Shown: one piece after another, positions 42,446 through 57,068 of the stretch
How the letters are laid out: every line of letters begins with the position of its first letter
Position numbering within the stretch: position 1 is the stretch's first letter
Assembly (NCBI GenBank): GCA_942486035.1
Contig: CALNXK010000034.1
Span: forward strand, 3,539,001 to 3,603,000
Source: Porites lobata
Lineage: Eukaryota > Cnidaria > Anthozoa > Scleractinia > Poritidae
Direction: 5' to 3'
DNA: 64,000 bases
Made by a program: the position numbers and the translations under genes
Notes under the pieces: generated by a model
The model's input: only the letters and a program-made list of their open reading frames with translations
Told to the model about the DNA's origin: nothing
Database searches by the model: none

Positions 42446-45400
42446 TACAGTCTACAAAGGCGTTTTTCCTATTAAAAATAACGTAAACATATTTTCCTGG
42501 CCTCTTTTGCTGATACAAAAAGGTAGAAAAAAACTGCCAATTTTTCACCAAAACCATGGACTAACCACTTTGGAAAAATCCCAATTTTTAAACTTTTTCA
42601 ACTTCTTGTTTTTATAGTCTAGAAAGGCGTTTCTATCATCTAGAATATCGTAAAACACCTTTTTCTGGTTTAAAATACACTTTTCTGGCCTATTTTCCCT
42701 AAAATAAAAATCTAGAAAAACTACCAATTTTTGACCAAAACCATAGACAAACCCCTTTGCAAAAACCCCTATTTTTCGACTTTTTCAACTTCTTGTTTTT
42801 ATAGTCTAGAAAAGCGTTACTTTCATCTAGAATATCGTAAAACACCTTTTCCTGGTTTAAAACACACTTTTATGGCTTATTTTGCCTAAAATAAAAATCT
42901 GGAAAAATTACCAATCTTTGACCAAAACCATGGACTAAGCCCTTTGGAAAAATCCAATTTTTCGAGCTTTTCAACTTCTTCTTTATATAGTCTAGAAAGG
43001 CGTTTCTTCCTTTTAGAATAACGTAAAACACATTTTTCTGGCCTATTTACGAAAAAATTAAAATCTGGAAAAATTACCAATTTTTGACCAACACCATGGA
43101 CTAACCCCTTTGGAAAAATCCCAATTTTTCGACTTTTTCAACTTCTTGTTTTTATAGTCTAGAAAGGCGTTACTATCATCTAGAATATCGTAAAACACCT
43201 TTTTCTGGTTTAAAACACATTTTCCTGCCTTATTTTCCCTAAAATACAAATCTGGAAAAATTACCAATTTTTGACTTAAACCACGGACAAACCCCTTTGG
43301 AAAAATCCCAATTTTTCGACTTTTTCAACTTCTTGTTTTTATAGTCTAGAGAGGCGTTTCTTCCTTTTAGAATTTCCTAAAACACATTTGTCTGGCCCAT
43401 TTTCCCTAAAATAAAAATCTAGAAAAATTACCAATTTTTGACCGAAACTATGGACTAACCCCTTTGGAAAAATCCCAATTTCTCGACATTTTCAAACTCT
43501 TGTTTTTAAAATCTAGAGAGGCGTTTCTTCATTCTACAATAACGTAAAAGTTGCTTCTCTGGCCTATTTTCCAACAAAAAAAAAATCTGGAAAAATTACC
43601 AATTTTTGACAAAAGTCATGGACTAACTCCTTTAGAAAAATCTTAATTTTTCGACTTTTTCAACTTTCTGTTTTTATAGTCTAGAGAGTCGTTTTTTCCT
43701 TCTAGAATATCGTAAAACACATTTTTCTTTCCTATTTTCCCTAAAATAATAATCTGGAAAAATTACCAATTTTTGACCAAAACCATGGACAAACCCCTTA
43801 GCAAAAATCCCAATTTCTCGACTGTTTCAACTTCTTCTTTATATAGTCTAGAAAGGCGTTTCTTCCTTTTAGAAAAAGAGAAAAGAGAAAAGGCGTTTCT
43901 TCCTTTTAGAATAACGTAAAACACATTTTTCTGGCCTATTTACAAAAAAATTAAAATCTCGAAAAATTACCAATTTTTGACCAACACCATGGACTAACCC
44001 CTTAGGAAAAATCCCAATTTTTCGACTTTTTCAAATTCTTGTTTCTATAGTCTAGAAAGGCGTTTCTTCCTTCTACAATATCGTAAAACACACTCTTCCG
44101 GCCTCTTTTCCCTAAAATAAAAATCTAGAAAAATTACCAATTTTTGACCGAAACTATGGACTAACCCCTTTGGAAAAATCCCAATTTCTCGACTTTTTCA
44201 AACTCTTGTTTTTATAATCTAGAAAGGCGTTTCTTCATTCTACAATAACGTAAAAGTTACTTCTCTGGCCTATTTTCCAACAAAAAAAAAATCTGGAAAA
44301 ATTACCAATTTTTGACCAAAGCCATGGACAATTTTTCGACTTTTTCAACTTTCTGTTTTTATAGTCTAGAGAGTCGTTTTTTCCTTCTAGAATATCGTAA
44401 AACACATTTTTCTTTCCTATTTTCCCTAAAATAATAATCTGGAAAAATTACCAATTTTTGACCAAAACCATGGACAAACCCCTTAGCAAAAATCCCAATT
44501 TTTCGACTGTTTCAACTTCTTGTTTTTATAGTCTAGAAAGGCGTTTCTATCATCTAGAATATCGTAAAACACCTTTTTCTGGTTTAAAACACATTTTTCT
44601 GGCTTATTTTCCCTAAAATAAGAATCTGGAAAAATTACCAATTTTTGACCAAAACCATGGACTAACCCCTATGGAAAAATCCAATTTTTCGAGTTTTTCA
44701 ACTTCTTGTTTATATGGTCTAGAAAGCCGTTTCCATCATCTAGAATATCGTAAAACACATTTTCCTGGCCTTTTTAACCAAAAATTAAAATCTGGAAAAA
44801 TTACCAATATTTGACCAAAACCATGAACTAAACCCTTTGGAAAAATCCCAGTTTTTCGACTTTTTCAACTTCTTGTTTTTATAGTCTAGAAAGGCGTTTC
44901 TATCATCTAGAATATCGTAAAACACCTTTTTCTGGTTTAAAACACATTTTGTGGCCTATTTTCCCTGAAATAGAAATGTGGAAAAATTACCAATTTTTGA
45001 CCAAAGCCATTGGCTAACCCCTTTGGAAAAATCTAATTTTTCAAGTTTTCCAACTTCTTCTTTATATAGTCTAGAAAGGCGTTTCTTTCTTTTAGAATAA
45101 CGTAAAACACATTTTTCTGGCCTATTTACCCAAAAATTAAAGTCTGGAAAAATTACCAATTTTTCACCAAAACCATGGACTAAACCCACTAAAAAAATCT
45201 CAATTTTTCGACTTTTATAACTATTTGTTTTTATAGTCTAGAAAGTCGTTTCTTCCTTCTAGAATATCGTAAAACACATTTTTCTTTCCTATTTTCCCTA
45301 AAATAAAAATCTGGAAAAATTACCAGTTTTTGACCAAAAACACGGACAAAAATCCCAATTTTTCGACTTTTTCAACTTCTTGTTTTTATAGTCTAGAAAG

Positions 45401-48400
45401 GCGTTTCTATCATCTAGAATATCTTAAAACACCTTTTTCTGGTTTAAAACACATTTTTCTGCCTTATTTTCCCTAAAATAAAAATCTGGAAAAATTACCA
45501 ATTTTTGACTTAAACCACGGACAAACCCCTTTGGAAAAATCCCAATTTTTCGACTTTTTCAACTTCTTGTTTTTATAGTCTAGAGAGGCGTTTCTTCCTT
45601 TTAGAATTTCCTAAAACACATTTGTCTGGCCCATTTTCCCTCAAATAAAAATGTGGAAAAATTACCAATTTTTGACCAAAACCATTGACTAACCCCTTGG
45701 GAAAAATCCCAATTTTTCGACTTTTTCAAATTCTTGTTTCTATACTCTCCACAGGCGATTCTTCCTTCTACAATATGGTAAAAAACATTTTTCTGGCCTA
45801 TGTTTCCTAAAATAAAAATCTAGAAAAATTGCCAATTTTTGACCAAAACCATGGACTAACCCCTTTTCAAAAATCCCAATTTTTCGACTTTTTCAACTTC
45901 TTGTTTTTATAGTCTAGAAAGGCGTTTCTTCCTTCTAGAATATCGTAAAACACATTTTTCTTTCCTATTTTCCCTAAAATAAAAATCTGGAAAAATTACA
46001 AATTTTTGACCAAAAACACGGACAAACCCTTTTGGAAAAATCCCAATTTTTCAACCTTTTGAACTTCTTGTTTTTATAGTCTAGTGAGGCGTTTCTTCAT
46101 TCAAGAATATCATAAAACACATTTTCCAGCCGCGTTTTGCCTACTGAAGAAAAAAATGAAAAAATTGTTAATTTTTGACGAAAATCATTTACTAACCCCT
46201 TTGGAAAAATCCCAATTTTTCGACTTTTTCAACTTCTTGTTTTTATAGTCTAGAAAGGCGTTTCTATCATCTAGAATATCGTAAAACACCTTTTTCTGGT
46301 TTAAAACACATTTTTCTGCCTTATTTTCCCTAAAATAAAAATCTGGAAAAATTGCCAATTTTTGACCTAAACCACGGACAAACCCCTTTGGAAAAATCCC
46401 AATTTTTCGACTTTCTCAACTTCTTGTTTTTATAGTCTAGAGAGGCGTTTCTTCCCTTTAGAATTTCGTAAAACACATTTGTCTGGCCCATTTTCCCTAA
46501 AATAAAAATCTGGAAAAATTACCAATTTTTGACCAAAACCTTGGACTAACCCCTTTGAAAAAATCCCAATTTTTCGACTTTTTCAAATTCTTGTTTCTAT
46601 AGTCTAGAAAAGGCGTTTTCTCCTTCTACAATAACGTAAAACACACTTTTCTGCTTTAAAACACATTCTTCTGGCCTATTTTCCCTAAAACAAAAATGTG
46701 GAAAAATTACCAATTTTTGACCAAAACCATGGACTAACCCCATTGGAAAAATCCAATTCTTCGACTTTTTCAACTTCTTGTTTATATAGTCTAGAGAGGC
46801 GTTTCTTCCTTTTAGAATAACGTAAAACACATTTTTCTGGCCTATTTACCCAAAATTTAAAATCTGGAAAAATTACCAATTTTTGACCAAAACCATGGAC
46901 TAACCCCTTGGGAAAAATCCCAATTTTTCGACTTTTTCAAATTCTTGTTTCTATACTCTACAAAGGCGATTCTTCCTTCTACAATATGGTAAAAAACATT
47001 TTACTGGCCTATGTTTCCTAAAATAAAAATCTAGAAAAATTGCCAATTTTTGACCAAAACCATCGACTAACCCCTTTTGAAAAATCCCAATTTTTCGACT
47101 TTTTCAACTTCTTGTTTTTATAGTCTAGAAAGGCGTTTCTTCCTTCTAGAATATCGTAAAACACCTTTTTTGGTTTAAAACACATTTTGCTGGCCTATTT
47201 TCCCGAAAATAAACATCTCAAAAATTAGCAATTTTTGACCAAAACCATGGACTAACCCCTTTTGGAAAAATCCCATTTTTTCGACTTTTTCAACTTCTTG
47301 TTTTTATAGTCTAGAGAGGCGTTTCTTCGTTCTTGAATATCGTAAAACACATTTGTTTGGCCTATTTTGTCTTTTTAAAAAAAGTGGAAAAATTACCAAT
47401 TTTTGACCAAAACGATGGACTAACCCCTTTGGAAAAATCCCAATTTTTCGACCTTTTGAACTTCTAGTGAGGCGTTTCTTCATTCGAGAATATCATAAAA
47501 CACATTTTCCAGCCGCCTTTTGCCTACTGAAGAAAAAAATGAAAAAATTGTTTATTTTTGACCAAAATCATTTACTAACCCTTTTGAAAAAATCCTAATT
47601 TGTCAAATTTTTCAACTTTTTGTTTTTAAAGTCCACAAAGGCGTTTCTTCCTTCTAGAATATGGGAAAACACATTTTTCTGGCCTATTTTCTCAAAACAA
47701 TATAAATCTGCAAAAATTACCAATTTTTGACCAAAACCATGGACTAACTCCTTTGGAAAAATCCCATTTTTTTTACTTATTCAGCTTTTTGTTTTTATAA
47801 TCTAGAAAGGCGTTTCTTCATTCTAGAATATCGCAAAACTTATTTTTCTGGCCTATTTTCCTTAAAATAAAAATCTGGAAAAGTTACTAATTTTTGACCA
47901 AAACCATGGACTAACCCCTTTGGATAAATCCCAGTTTTTTGACTTTTTCAACCTCTTTTTTTATAGTCTAGAGAGGCGTTTTTTCATTCTAGAATATCGC
48001 AAAACTCATTTTTCTGGCTTATTTTCCCTAAAAATTACATCTAGAAAAATTACCAATTTTTGACCAAAACCATGGACTAAGCCCTTTGGAAAAATCCAAT
48101 TTTTCGAGCTTTTCAAATTCTTGTTTATATAGTCTAGAAAGGCGTTTCTTCCTTTTAGAATAACGTAAAACACATTTTTCTGGCCTATTAACAAAAAAAT
48201 TAAAATCTGGAAAAATTACCAATTTTTGGCCAACACCATGGACTAACCCCTTAGGAAAAATCCCAATTTTTCGACTTTTTCAAATTCTTGTTTCTATACT
48301 CTACAAAGGCGATTCTTCCTTCTACAATATGGTAAAAAACATTTTTCTGGCCTATGTTTCCTAAAATAAAAATCTAGAAAAATTGCCAATTTTTGACCAA

Positions 48401-51400
48401 AACCATGGACTAACCCCTTTGGAAAAGTCCCATTTTTTCGACTTTTTCAACTTCTTGTTTTTATAGTCTAGAGAGGCGTTTTCTTCGTTCTTGAATATCG
48501 TAAAACACATTTGTTTGGCCTATTTTGTCTTTTTAAAAAAAGTGGAAAAATTACCAATTTTTGACCAAAACGATGGACTAACCCCTTTGGAAAAATCCCA
48601 ATTTTTCAACCTTTTGAAATTCTTGTTTTTATAGTCTAGAGAAGCGTTTCTTCATTCAAGAATATCATAAAACACATTTTCCAGCCGCGTTTTCCCTACT
48701 GAAGAAAAAAATGAAAAAAATTTTAAATTTTTGACCAAAATCATTTACTAACCCTTTTGAAAAAATCCTAATTTGTCGAATTTTTCAACTTTTTGTTTGT
48801 AAAGTCCACAAAGGCGTTTCTTCCTTCTAGATTATGGGAATACACATTTTTCTGGCCTATGTTCTCTAAACAATAAAAATCTGCAAAAATTACCAATTTT
48901 TGACCAAAACCATGGACTAACTCCTTTGGAAAAGTCCCATTTTTTTTTACTTATTCAGCTTTTTGTTTTTATAATCTAGAAAGGCGTTTCTTCATTCTAG
49001 AATATCCCAAAACTTATTTTTCTGGCCTATTTTCCTTAAAATAAAAATTTGGAAAAGTTACCAATTTTTGACCAAAACCATGGACTAACCCCTTTGGATA
49101 AATCCCAGTTTTTTGACTTTTTCAACCTCTTTTTTTATAGTCTAGAAGGGCGTTTTTTCATTCTAGAATATCGCAAAACTCATTTTTCTGGCTTATTTTC
49201 CCTAAAAATTACATCTAGAAAAATTACCAATTTTTGACCAAAACCATGGACTAAGCCCTTTGGAAAAATCCAATTTTTCGAGCTTTTCAACTTCTTGTTT
49301 ATATAGTCTAGAAAGGCGTTTCTTCCTTTTAGAATAACGTAAAACACATTTTTCTGGCGTATTTACAAAAAAATTAAAATCTGGAAAAATTACCAATTTT
49401 TGGCCAACACCATGGACTAACCCCTTAGGAAAAATCCCAATTTTTCGACTTTTTCAAATTCTTGTTTCTATAGTCTAGAAAGGCGTTTCTTCCTTCTACA
49501 ATATCGTAAAACGCACTCTTCTGGCCTCTTTTCCCTAAAATAAAAATCTAGAAAAATTGCCAATTTTTGACCGAAACCATGGACTAACCCCTTTGGAAAA
49601 ATCCCAATTTTACTACTTTTTCAACTTCTTGTTTCTATAGTCTAGAAAGGCGTTTCTTCCTTCTAGAATATTGTAAAACACATTTTTCTGGCCTATTTTC
49701 TCTAAAATAGAAATCTAGAAAAATTACCAATTTTTGACCAAAACGATGGACTAACCCCTTTGGAAAAATCCCAATTTCTCGACTTTTTCAAACTATTGTT
49801 TTTATAATCTAGAAAGGCGTTTCTTCATTCTACAATAACGTAAAATTTACTTTTCTGGCCTATTTTCCAAAAAAAAGAAATCTGGAAAAATTACCACTTT
49901 TTGACCAAAGCCATGGACAATTTTTCGACTTTTTCAACTTTCTGTTTTTATATTCTAGAGAGTCGTTTTTTCCTTCTAGAATATCGCAAAACACATTTTT
50001 CTTTCCTATTTTCCCTAAAATAAAAATCTGGAAAAATTACCAATTTTTGACCAAAACCATGGACAAACCCCTTAGCAAAAATCTCAATTTTTCGACTTTT
50101 TCAACTTCTTGTTTTTATAGTCTAGAAAGGCGTTTCTATCATCTAGAATATCGTAAAACACCTTTTTCTGGTTTAAAACACATTTTTCTGGCTTATTTTC
50201 CCTAAAATAAAACTCTGGAATAATTACTAATTTTTGATCAAAACCATGGACTAACCCGTTTGGAAAAATTCAATTTTTCGAGTTTTTCAACTTCTTGTTT
50301 ATATAGTCTAGAAAGCCGTTTCCATCATCTAGAATATCGTAAAACACATTTTCCTGGCCTACTTAACCAAAAATTAAAATCTGGAAAAATTACCAATTTT
50401 TGACCAAAACCATGAATTAAACCCTTTGGAAAAATCCCAATTTTTCGACTTTTTCAACTTCTTGTTTTTATAGTCTAGAAAGGCGTTTCTATCATCTAGA
50501 ATATCGTAAAACACCTTTTTCTGGTTTAAAACACATTTTGTGGCCTATTTTCCCTAAAATAAAAATCTAGAAAAATTACCAATTTTTGACCAAAACCATG
50601 GACTAACCCCTTTGGAAAAATCCCAATTTTTCGACTTTTTCAACTTCTTGTTTTTATAGTCTTGAAAGGCGTTTCTTCCTTTTAGAATATCGTAAAACAC
50701 ACTTTTCTGGCCTATTTTCCCTAAAATAAAAATCTGGAAAAATTACCAATTTTTGACCAAAACCATGGACTAACCCCTTTGGAAAAATCCCAATTTTTGA
50801 ACTTTTTCAAATTCTTGTTTTTATAGTCTAGAAAGGCGTTTCTTCCTTGTACAATATCGTAAAACACACTTTTCTGGTTTAAAACACATTCTTCTGGCCT
50901 ATTTTCCCTAAAAGAAAAATGTGGAAAAATTAGCAGTTTTTGACGAAAACCATGGACTAACCCCTTTGGAAAAATCCCAATTTTACGACTTTTTCAACTT
51001 CTTGTTTCTATAGTCTAGAAAGGCGTTTCTTCCTTCTAGAATATTGTAAAACACATTTTTCTGGCCTATTTTCTCTAAAATAAAAATCTAGAAAAATTAA
51101 TCAAAATTTTTTAACCAAAACGATGGACTAACCCCTTTGGAAAAATCCCAATTTCTCGACTTTTCCAAACTATTGTTTTTATAATCTAGAAAGGGGTTTC
51201 TTCATTCTACAATAACGTAAAAGTTACTTTTCTGGCCTATTTTCCAAAAAAAAGAAACCTGGAAAAATTACCACTTTTTGACCAAAGCCATAGACAATTT
51301 TTCGACTTTTTCAACTTTCTGTTTTTATAGTCTAGAGAGTCGTTTTTTCCTTCTAGAATATCGTAAAACACATTTTTCTTTCCTATTTTCCCTAAAATAA

Positions 51401-54400
51401 AAATCTGAAAAAATTACCAGTTTTTGACCAAAACCATGGACAAACCCCTTAGCAAAAATCCCAATTTTTCGACTTTTTCAACTTCTTGTTTTTATAGTCT
51501 AGAAAGGCGTTTCTATCATCTAGAATATCGTAAAACACCTTTTTCTGGTTTAAAACACATTTTTCTGGCTTATTTTCCCTAAAATAAAACTCTGGAATAA
51601 TTACTAATTTTTGATCAAAACCATGGACTAACCCGTTTGGAAAAATTCAATTTTTCGAGTTTTTCAACTTCTTGTTTATATAGTCTAGAAAGCCGTTTCC
51701 ATCATCTAGAATATCGTAAAACACATTTTCCTGGCCTATTTAACCAAAAATTAAAATCTGGAAAAATTACCAATTTTTGGCCAACACCATGGACACCCTT
51801 AGGAAAAATCCCAATTTTTCGACTTTTTCAAATTCTTGTTTCTATACTCTACAAAGGCGATTCTTCCTTCTACATTATGGTAAAAAAACATTTTTCTGGC
51901 CTATGTTTCCTAAAATAAAAATCTAGAAAAATTGCCATTTTTTGACCAAAACCATGGACTAACCCCTTTTGAAAAATCCCAATTTTTCGACTTTTTAGAC
52001 TTCTTGTTTTTATAGTCTAGAAAGGCGTTTCTTCCTTCTAGAATATCGTAAAACACCTTTTCTGGTTTAAAACACATTTTGCTGGCCTATTTTCTCGAAA
52101 ATAAACATCTCAAAAATTAGCAATTTTTGACCAAAACCATGGACTAACCCCTTTGGAAAAGTCCCATTTTTTCGACTTTTTCAACTTCTTGTTTTTATAG
52201 TCTAGAGAGGCGTTTTCTTCGTTCTTGAATATCGTAAAACACATTTGTTTGGCCTATTTTGTCTTTTTAAAAAAAGTGGAAAAATTACCAATTTTTGACC
52301 AAAACGATAGACTAACCCCTTTGGAAAAATCCCAATTTTTCAACCTTTTGAACTTCTTGTTTTTATAGTCTAGAGAGGCGTTTCTTCATTCAAGAATATC
52401 ATAAAACACATTTTCCAGCCGCGTTTTGCCTACTGAAGAAAAAAATGAAAAAATTGTTAATTTTTGACCAAAATCATTTACTAACCCTTTTGAAAAAATC
52501 CTAATTTGTCGAATTTTTCAACTTTTTGTTTGTAAAGTCCACAAAGGCGTTTCTTCCTTCTAGAATATGGGAAAACACATTTTTCTGGCCTATGTTCTCT
52601 AAACAATAAAAATCTGCAAAAATTACCAATTTTTGACCAAAACCATGGACTAACTCCTTTGGAAAAGTCCCATTTTTTTTTACTTATTCAGCTTTTTGTT
52701 TTTATAATCTAGAAAGGCGTTTCTTCATTCTAGAATATCCCAAAACTTATTTTTCTGGCCTATTTTCCTTAAAATAAAAATCTGGAAAAGTTACCAATTT
52801 TTGACCAAAACCATGGACTAACCCCTTTGGATAAATCCCAGTTTTTTGACTTTTTCAACCTCCTTTTTTATAGTCTAGAAGGGCGTTTTTTCATTCTAGA
52901 ATATCGCAAAACTCATTTTTCTGGCTTATTTTCCCTAAAAATTACATCTAGAAAAATTACGAATTTTTGACCAAAACCATGGACTAAGCCCTTTGGAAAA
53001 ATCCAATTTTTCGAGCTTTTCAACTTCTTGTTTATATAGTCTAGAAAGGCGTTTCTTCCTTTTAGAATAACGTAAAACGCATTTTTCTGGCGTATTTACA
53101 AAAAAATTAAAATCTGGCAAAATTACCAATTTTTGGCCAACACCATGGACTAACCCCTTAGGAAAAATCCCAATTTTTCGACTTTTTCAAATTCTTGTTT
53201 CTATAGTCTAGAAAGGCGTTTCTTCCTTCTACAATATCGTAAAACACACTCTTCTGGCCTCTTTTCCCTAAAATAAAAATCTAGAAAAATTGCCAATTTT
53301 TGACCGAAACCATGGACTAACCCCTTTGGAAAAATCCCAATTTTACTACTTTTTCAACTTCTTGTTTCTATAGTCTAGAAAGGCGTTTCTTCCTTCTAGA
53401 ATATTGTAAAACACATTTTTCTGGCCTATTTTCTCTAAAATAGAAATCTAGAAAAATTACCAATTTTTGACCAAAACGATGGACTAACCCCTTTGGAAAA
53501 ATCCCAATTTCTCGACTTTTTCAAACTATTGTTTTTATAATCTAGAAAGGCGTTTCTTCATTCTACAATAACGTAAAATTTACTTTTCTGGCCTATTTTC
53601 CAAAAAAAAGAAATCTGGAAAAATTACCACTTTTTGACCAAAGCCATGGACAATTTTTCGACTTTTTCAACTTTCTGTTTTTATACTCTAGAGAGTCGTT
53701 TTTTCCTTCTAGAATATCGCAAAACACATTTTTCTTTCCTATTTTCCCTAAAATAAAAATCTGGAAAAATTACCAATTTTTGACCAAAACCATGGACAAA
53801 CCCCTTAGAAAAAATCCCAATTTTTCGACTTTTTCAACTTCTTGTTTTTATAGTCTAGAAAGGCGTTTCTATCATCTAGAATATCGTAAAACACCTTTTT
53901 CTGGTTTAAAACACATTTTTCTGGCTTATTTTCCCTAAAATAAAACTCTGGAATAATTACTAATTTTTGATCAAAACCATGGACTAACCCGTTTGGAAAA
54001 ATTCAATTTTTCGAGTTTTTCAACTTCTTGTTTATATAGTCTAGAAAGCCGTTTCCATCATCTAGAATATCGTAAAACACATTTTCCTGGCCTATTTAAC
54101 CAAAAATTAAAATCTGGAAAAATTACCAATTTTTGACCAAAACCATGAATTAAACCCTTTGGAAAAATCCCAAGTTTTCGACTTTTTCAACTTCTTGTTT
54201 TTATAGTCTAGAAAGGCGTTTCTATCATCTAGAATATCGTAAAACACCTTTTTCTGGTTTAAAACACATTTTGTGGCCTATTTTCCCTAAAATAGAAATC
54301 TGGAAAAATTACCAATTTTTGACCAAAACCATTGACTAACCCCTTTGGAAAAATCTAATTTTTCAAGTTTTCCAACTTCTTGTTTATATAGTCTAGAAAG

Positions 54401-56462
54401 GCGTTTCTTCCTTTTAGAATAACGTAAAACACATTTTTCTGGCCTATTTTCCCTAAAATAAAAATCTGGAAAAATTACCAATTTTTTACCAAAACCATGG
54501 ACTAACCCCTTAGGAATAATCCCAATTTTTGAACTTTTTCAACTTCTTGTTTGTATAGTTTAGAAAGGCGTTTCTTCCTTGTACAATATCGTAAAACACA
54601 CTTTTCTGGTTTAAAACACATTCTTCTGGCCTATTTTCCCTAAAAGAAAAATGTGGAAAAATTAGCAGTTTTTGACGAAAACCATGGACTAACCCCTTTG
54701 GAAAAATCCAATTTTTCGAGTTTTTCAGCTTCTTGTTTATATAATCTAGAAAGGCGTTTCCATCATCTAGAATATCGTAAAACACACTTTTCTGGTTTAA
54801 AACACATTTTCTGGCCTAGTTTCCCTAAAAGAAAAATGTGGAAAAATTACCAATTTTTGACCAAAAATATGGACTAACCACTTAGGAAAAATCCCAATTT
54901 TTAGACTTTTTCAAATTCTTGTTTCTATAGTCTAGAAAGGCGTTTCTTCTTTGTACAATATCGTAAAACACACTTTTCTGGTTTAAAACAAATTCTTCTG
55001 GCCTATTTTCCCTAAAAGAAAAATGTGGAAAAATTACCAATTTTTGACGAAAACCATGGACTAACCCCCTTGGAAAAATCCAATTTTTCGACTTTTTCAA
55101 CTTCTTGTTTATATAGTCTAGAGAGGCGTTTTTTCCTTTTAGAATAACGCAAAACACATTTTTCTGGCCTATTTACCCAAAAATTAAAATCTGGAAAAAT
55201 TACCAATTTTTGACCAAAACCATGGACTAACCTTTTTGGAAAAGTCCCATTTTTTCGACTTTGTCAACTTCTTGTTTTTGTAGTCTAGAGAGGCGTTTCT
55301 TCGTTCTTGAATATCGTAAAACACATTTGTTTGGCCTATTTTGTCTTTTTAAAAAAAGTGGAAAAATTACCAATTTTTGACCAAAACGATGGACTAACCC
55401 CTTTGGAAAAATCCCAATTTTTCAACCTTTTGAACTTCTTGTTTTTATAGTCTAGAGAGGCGTTTCTTTATTCAAGAATATCATAAAACACATTTTCCAG
55501 CCGCGTTTTGCCTACTGAAGAAAAAAATGAAAAAATTGTTAATTTTTTTTTTGACTTTTTAAATCTCTTTTTTTATAGTCTAGAAGGGCGTTTTTTCATT
55601 CTAGAATATCACAAAACTCATTTTTCTGGCTTATTTTCCCTTAAATTTAAATCTAGAAAAATTACCAATTTTTGACCAAAACCATGGGCTAACCCCTTTG
55701 AAAAAATCCCAATTTTTCGACTTTTTTAATTTTTTTGTTTTTATAGTCTAGAGAGTCCTTTCTTCCTTCGAGAATATCGTAAAACACATTCTTCTGGCCT
55801 ATTTTCCCTAAAATAAAAATCTGAAAAAATTACCAATTTTTCACCAAAACCATGGACTAACCCCTTAGGAAAAATCCCAATTTTTCGACTTTTTCAACTT
55901 CTTGTTTTTATAGTCTTGAAAGGCGTTTCTTCCTTTTAGAATATCGTAAAACGCATTTTTCTGGCCTATTTTCCCTAAAATAAAAATCTAGAAAAGTTAC
56001 CAATTTTTGACCAAAACCATGGACTAACCCCTTTGGAAAAATCCCAATTTCTCGACTTTTTCAAATTCCTGTTTTTATAATCTAGAAAGGCGTTTTTTCA
56101 TTCTGGAATATCATAAAAGTTACGTTTCTGGCCTTTTTTCCTAATAAAAAAATCTGGAAAAATTACCAATTTTTGACCAAAACCATGGACTAACCCCTTT
56201 TTAAAAATCTCAATTTTCCGACTTTTTCAACTTCTTGTTTTTATAGTCTAGAGAGGCGTTTCTTCCTTCTAGAAGATCGTAAAACACATTTGTTTGGCCT
56301 ATTTTTTCTTTTTAAAAAAATTTGGAAAAATTACCAATTTTTGACCAAAGTCATGGACTAACCCCTTTGGAAAAATCCCAATTTTTCGACCTCTTGAACT
56401 TCCTGTTTTTATAGTCTTGAAAGGCGATTTTTTTTTTAGAATATCATAAAACATATTTTGCC
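42446..56462. repeat. Satellite DNA array, ~167-bp monomer, 14 kb
   Basis: Head-to-tail copies of a monomer of about 167 bases fill the whole stretch. Fixed phrases are CAATTTTTGACCAAAACCATGG, split here only by variants, then TTTCGACTTTTTCAACTTC, TATAGTCTAGAAAGGCGTTT and TATCGTAAAACACATTTT. A second size class of about 184 bases carries an extra ~17 bases (TTTCTGGTTTAAAACACA). At ~170 bases per unit this is roughly 80 copies. Short minus-strand ORFs in it recur only because the monomer recurs. Chromatosome-like monomer length and AT-richness are common in centromeric or heterochromatic satellites. Confidence 0.93.
48390..54323. repeat. Higher-order duplication inside the satellite
   Basis: 48390-50590 and 52123-54323 match almost base for base at a constant offset of 3,733 bases, checked at five landmarks (for example CCTAAAAATTACATCTAG at 49201 and 52934; TAATTACTAATTTTTGATC at 50221 and 53954). 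Each block holds about 13 monomers in the same variant order. Outside these limits the monomer order differs. Confidence 0.8.
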
Positions 56463-56491
56463 CACTTGTTCAATTTCACGTTTACGTCTTG

Positions 56492-56576
56492 CTTGCGTAA
56501 GCAGCGAGACTCATAATCTGCACCGCGTTTTTCGCCCGTAGGGGTACTCCCTTATATGGGCTATATAGGTATGTGC
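56492..56576 (+). repeat. Flanking direct repeat, right copy
   Basis: CTTGCGTAAGCAGCGAGACT and GTACTCCCTTATATGGGCTA repeat the block at 41430-41513 with about 10 differences. It begins only 30 bases after the last recognisable satellite sequence. Confidence 0.75.
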
Positions 56577-57068
56577 ACAAGGGACCCACAAAATCTGTGT
56601 GTGTAATCGACTGTTTTTTTTTTGTAGTAAATGTACCGGATTTACCGTTTGTTTCAACTATAGCGATACATCGGTAACTAAGGATATAAATCAGTGTTAA
56701 ATAAACGTTGAATTATCTTACCTGCGATATGTTGTCTTCCGTTTTGCCTCCGAAGCATGTTTTGAGCGATTTTGAAGGATTTTGAGTTCGCCGTTTACTG
56801 TTTCTTAAAAAAGGAACAGTAAACGAAGGGTAAAAAGAAGGTACATTTACCAAGGCTAAAAAGACACGTGATTCATTAGTCACGTGGGTGTTGTAATCAG
56901 CTGGTCATGTGGTTGACAATGACCTGACTGATTTTCGTGACAAATGGCTCAACAGATCAAATGGTCATTTTCATAACCATTAGATGCCTAATAACGTATT
57001 ACTTACGTCATCGATGACTTAAGCATGACTTCATATCAATTAAGGCTGGATGTTGTCTCACTTAAGAG

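Noticed and set aside
42545..55206. Recurring 60-90-residue minus-strand frames in the satellite (MVIFPDF...RPEKCVL type).
   Set aside because: They repeat only because the monomer repeats, and 167 is not a multiple of three, so the frame is lost at the next monomer. There is no evidence of a gene.
42446..56462. A CRISPR-like array or a CENP-B box.
   Set aside because: The units are adjacent with no unique spacers, so it is a satellite. No match to the 17-base CENP-B box consensus was noticed by eye in the monomer.
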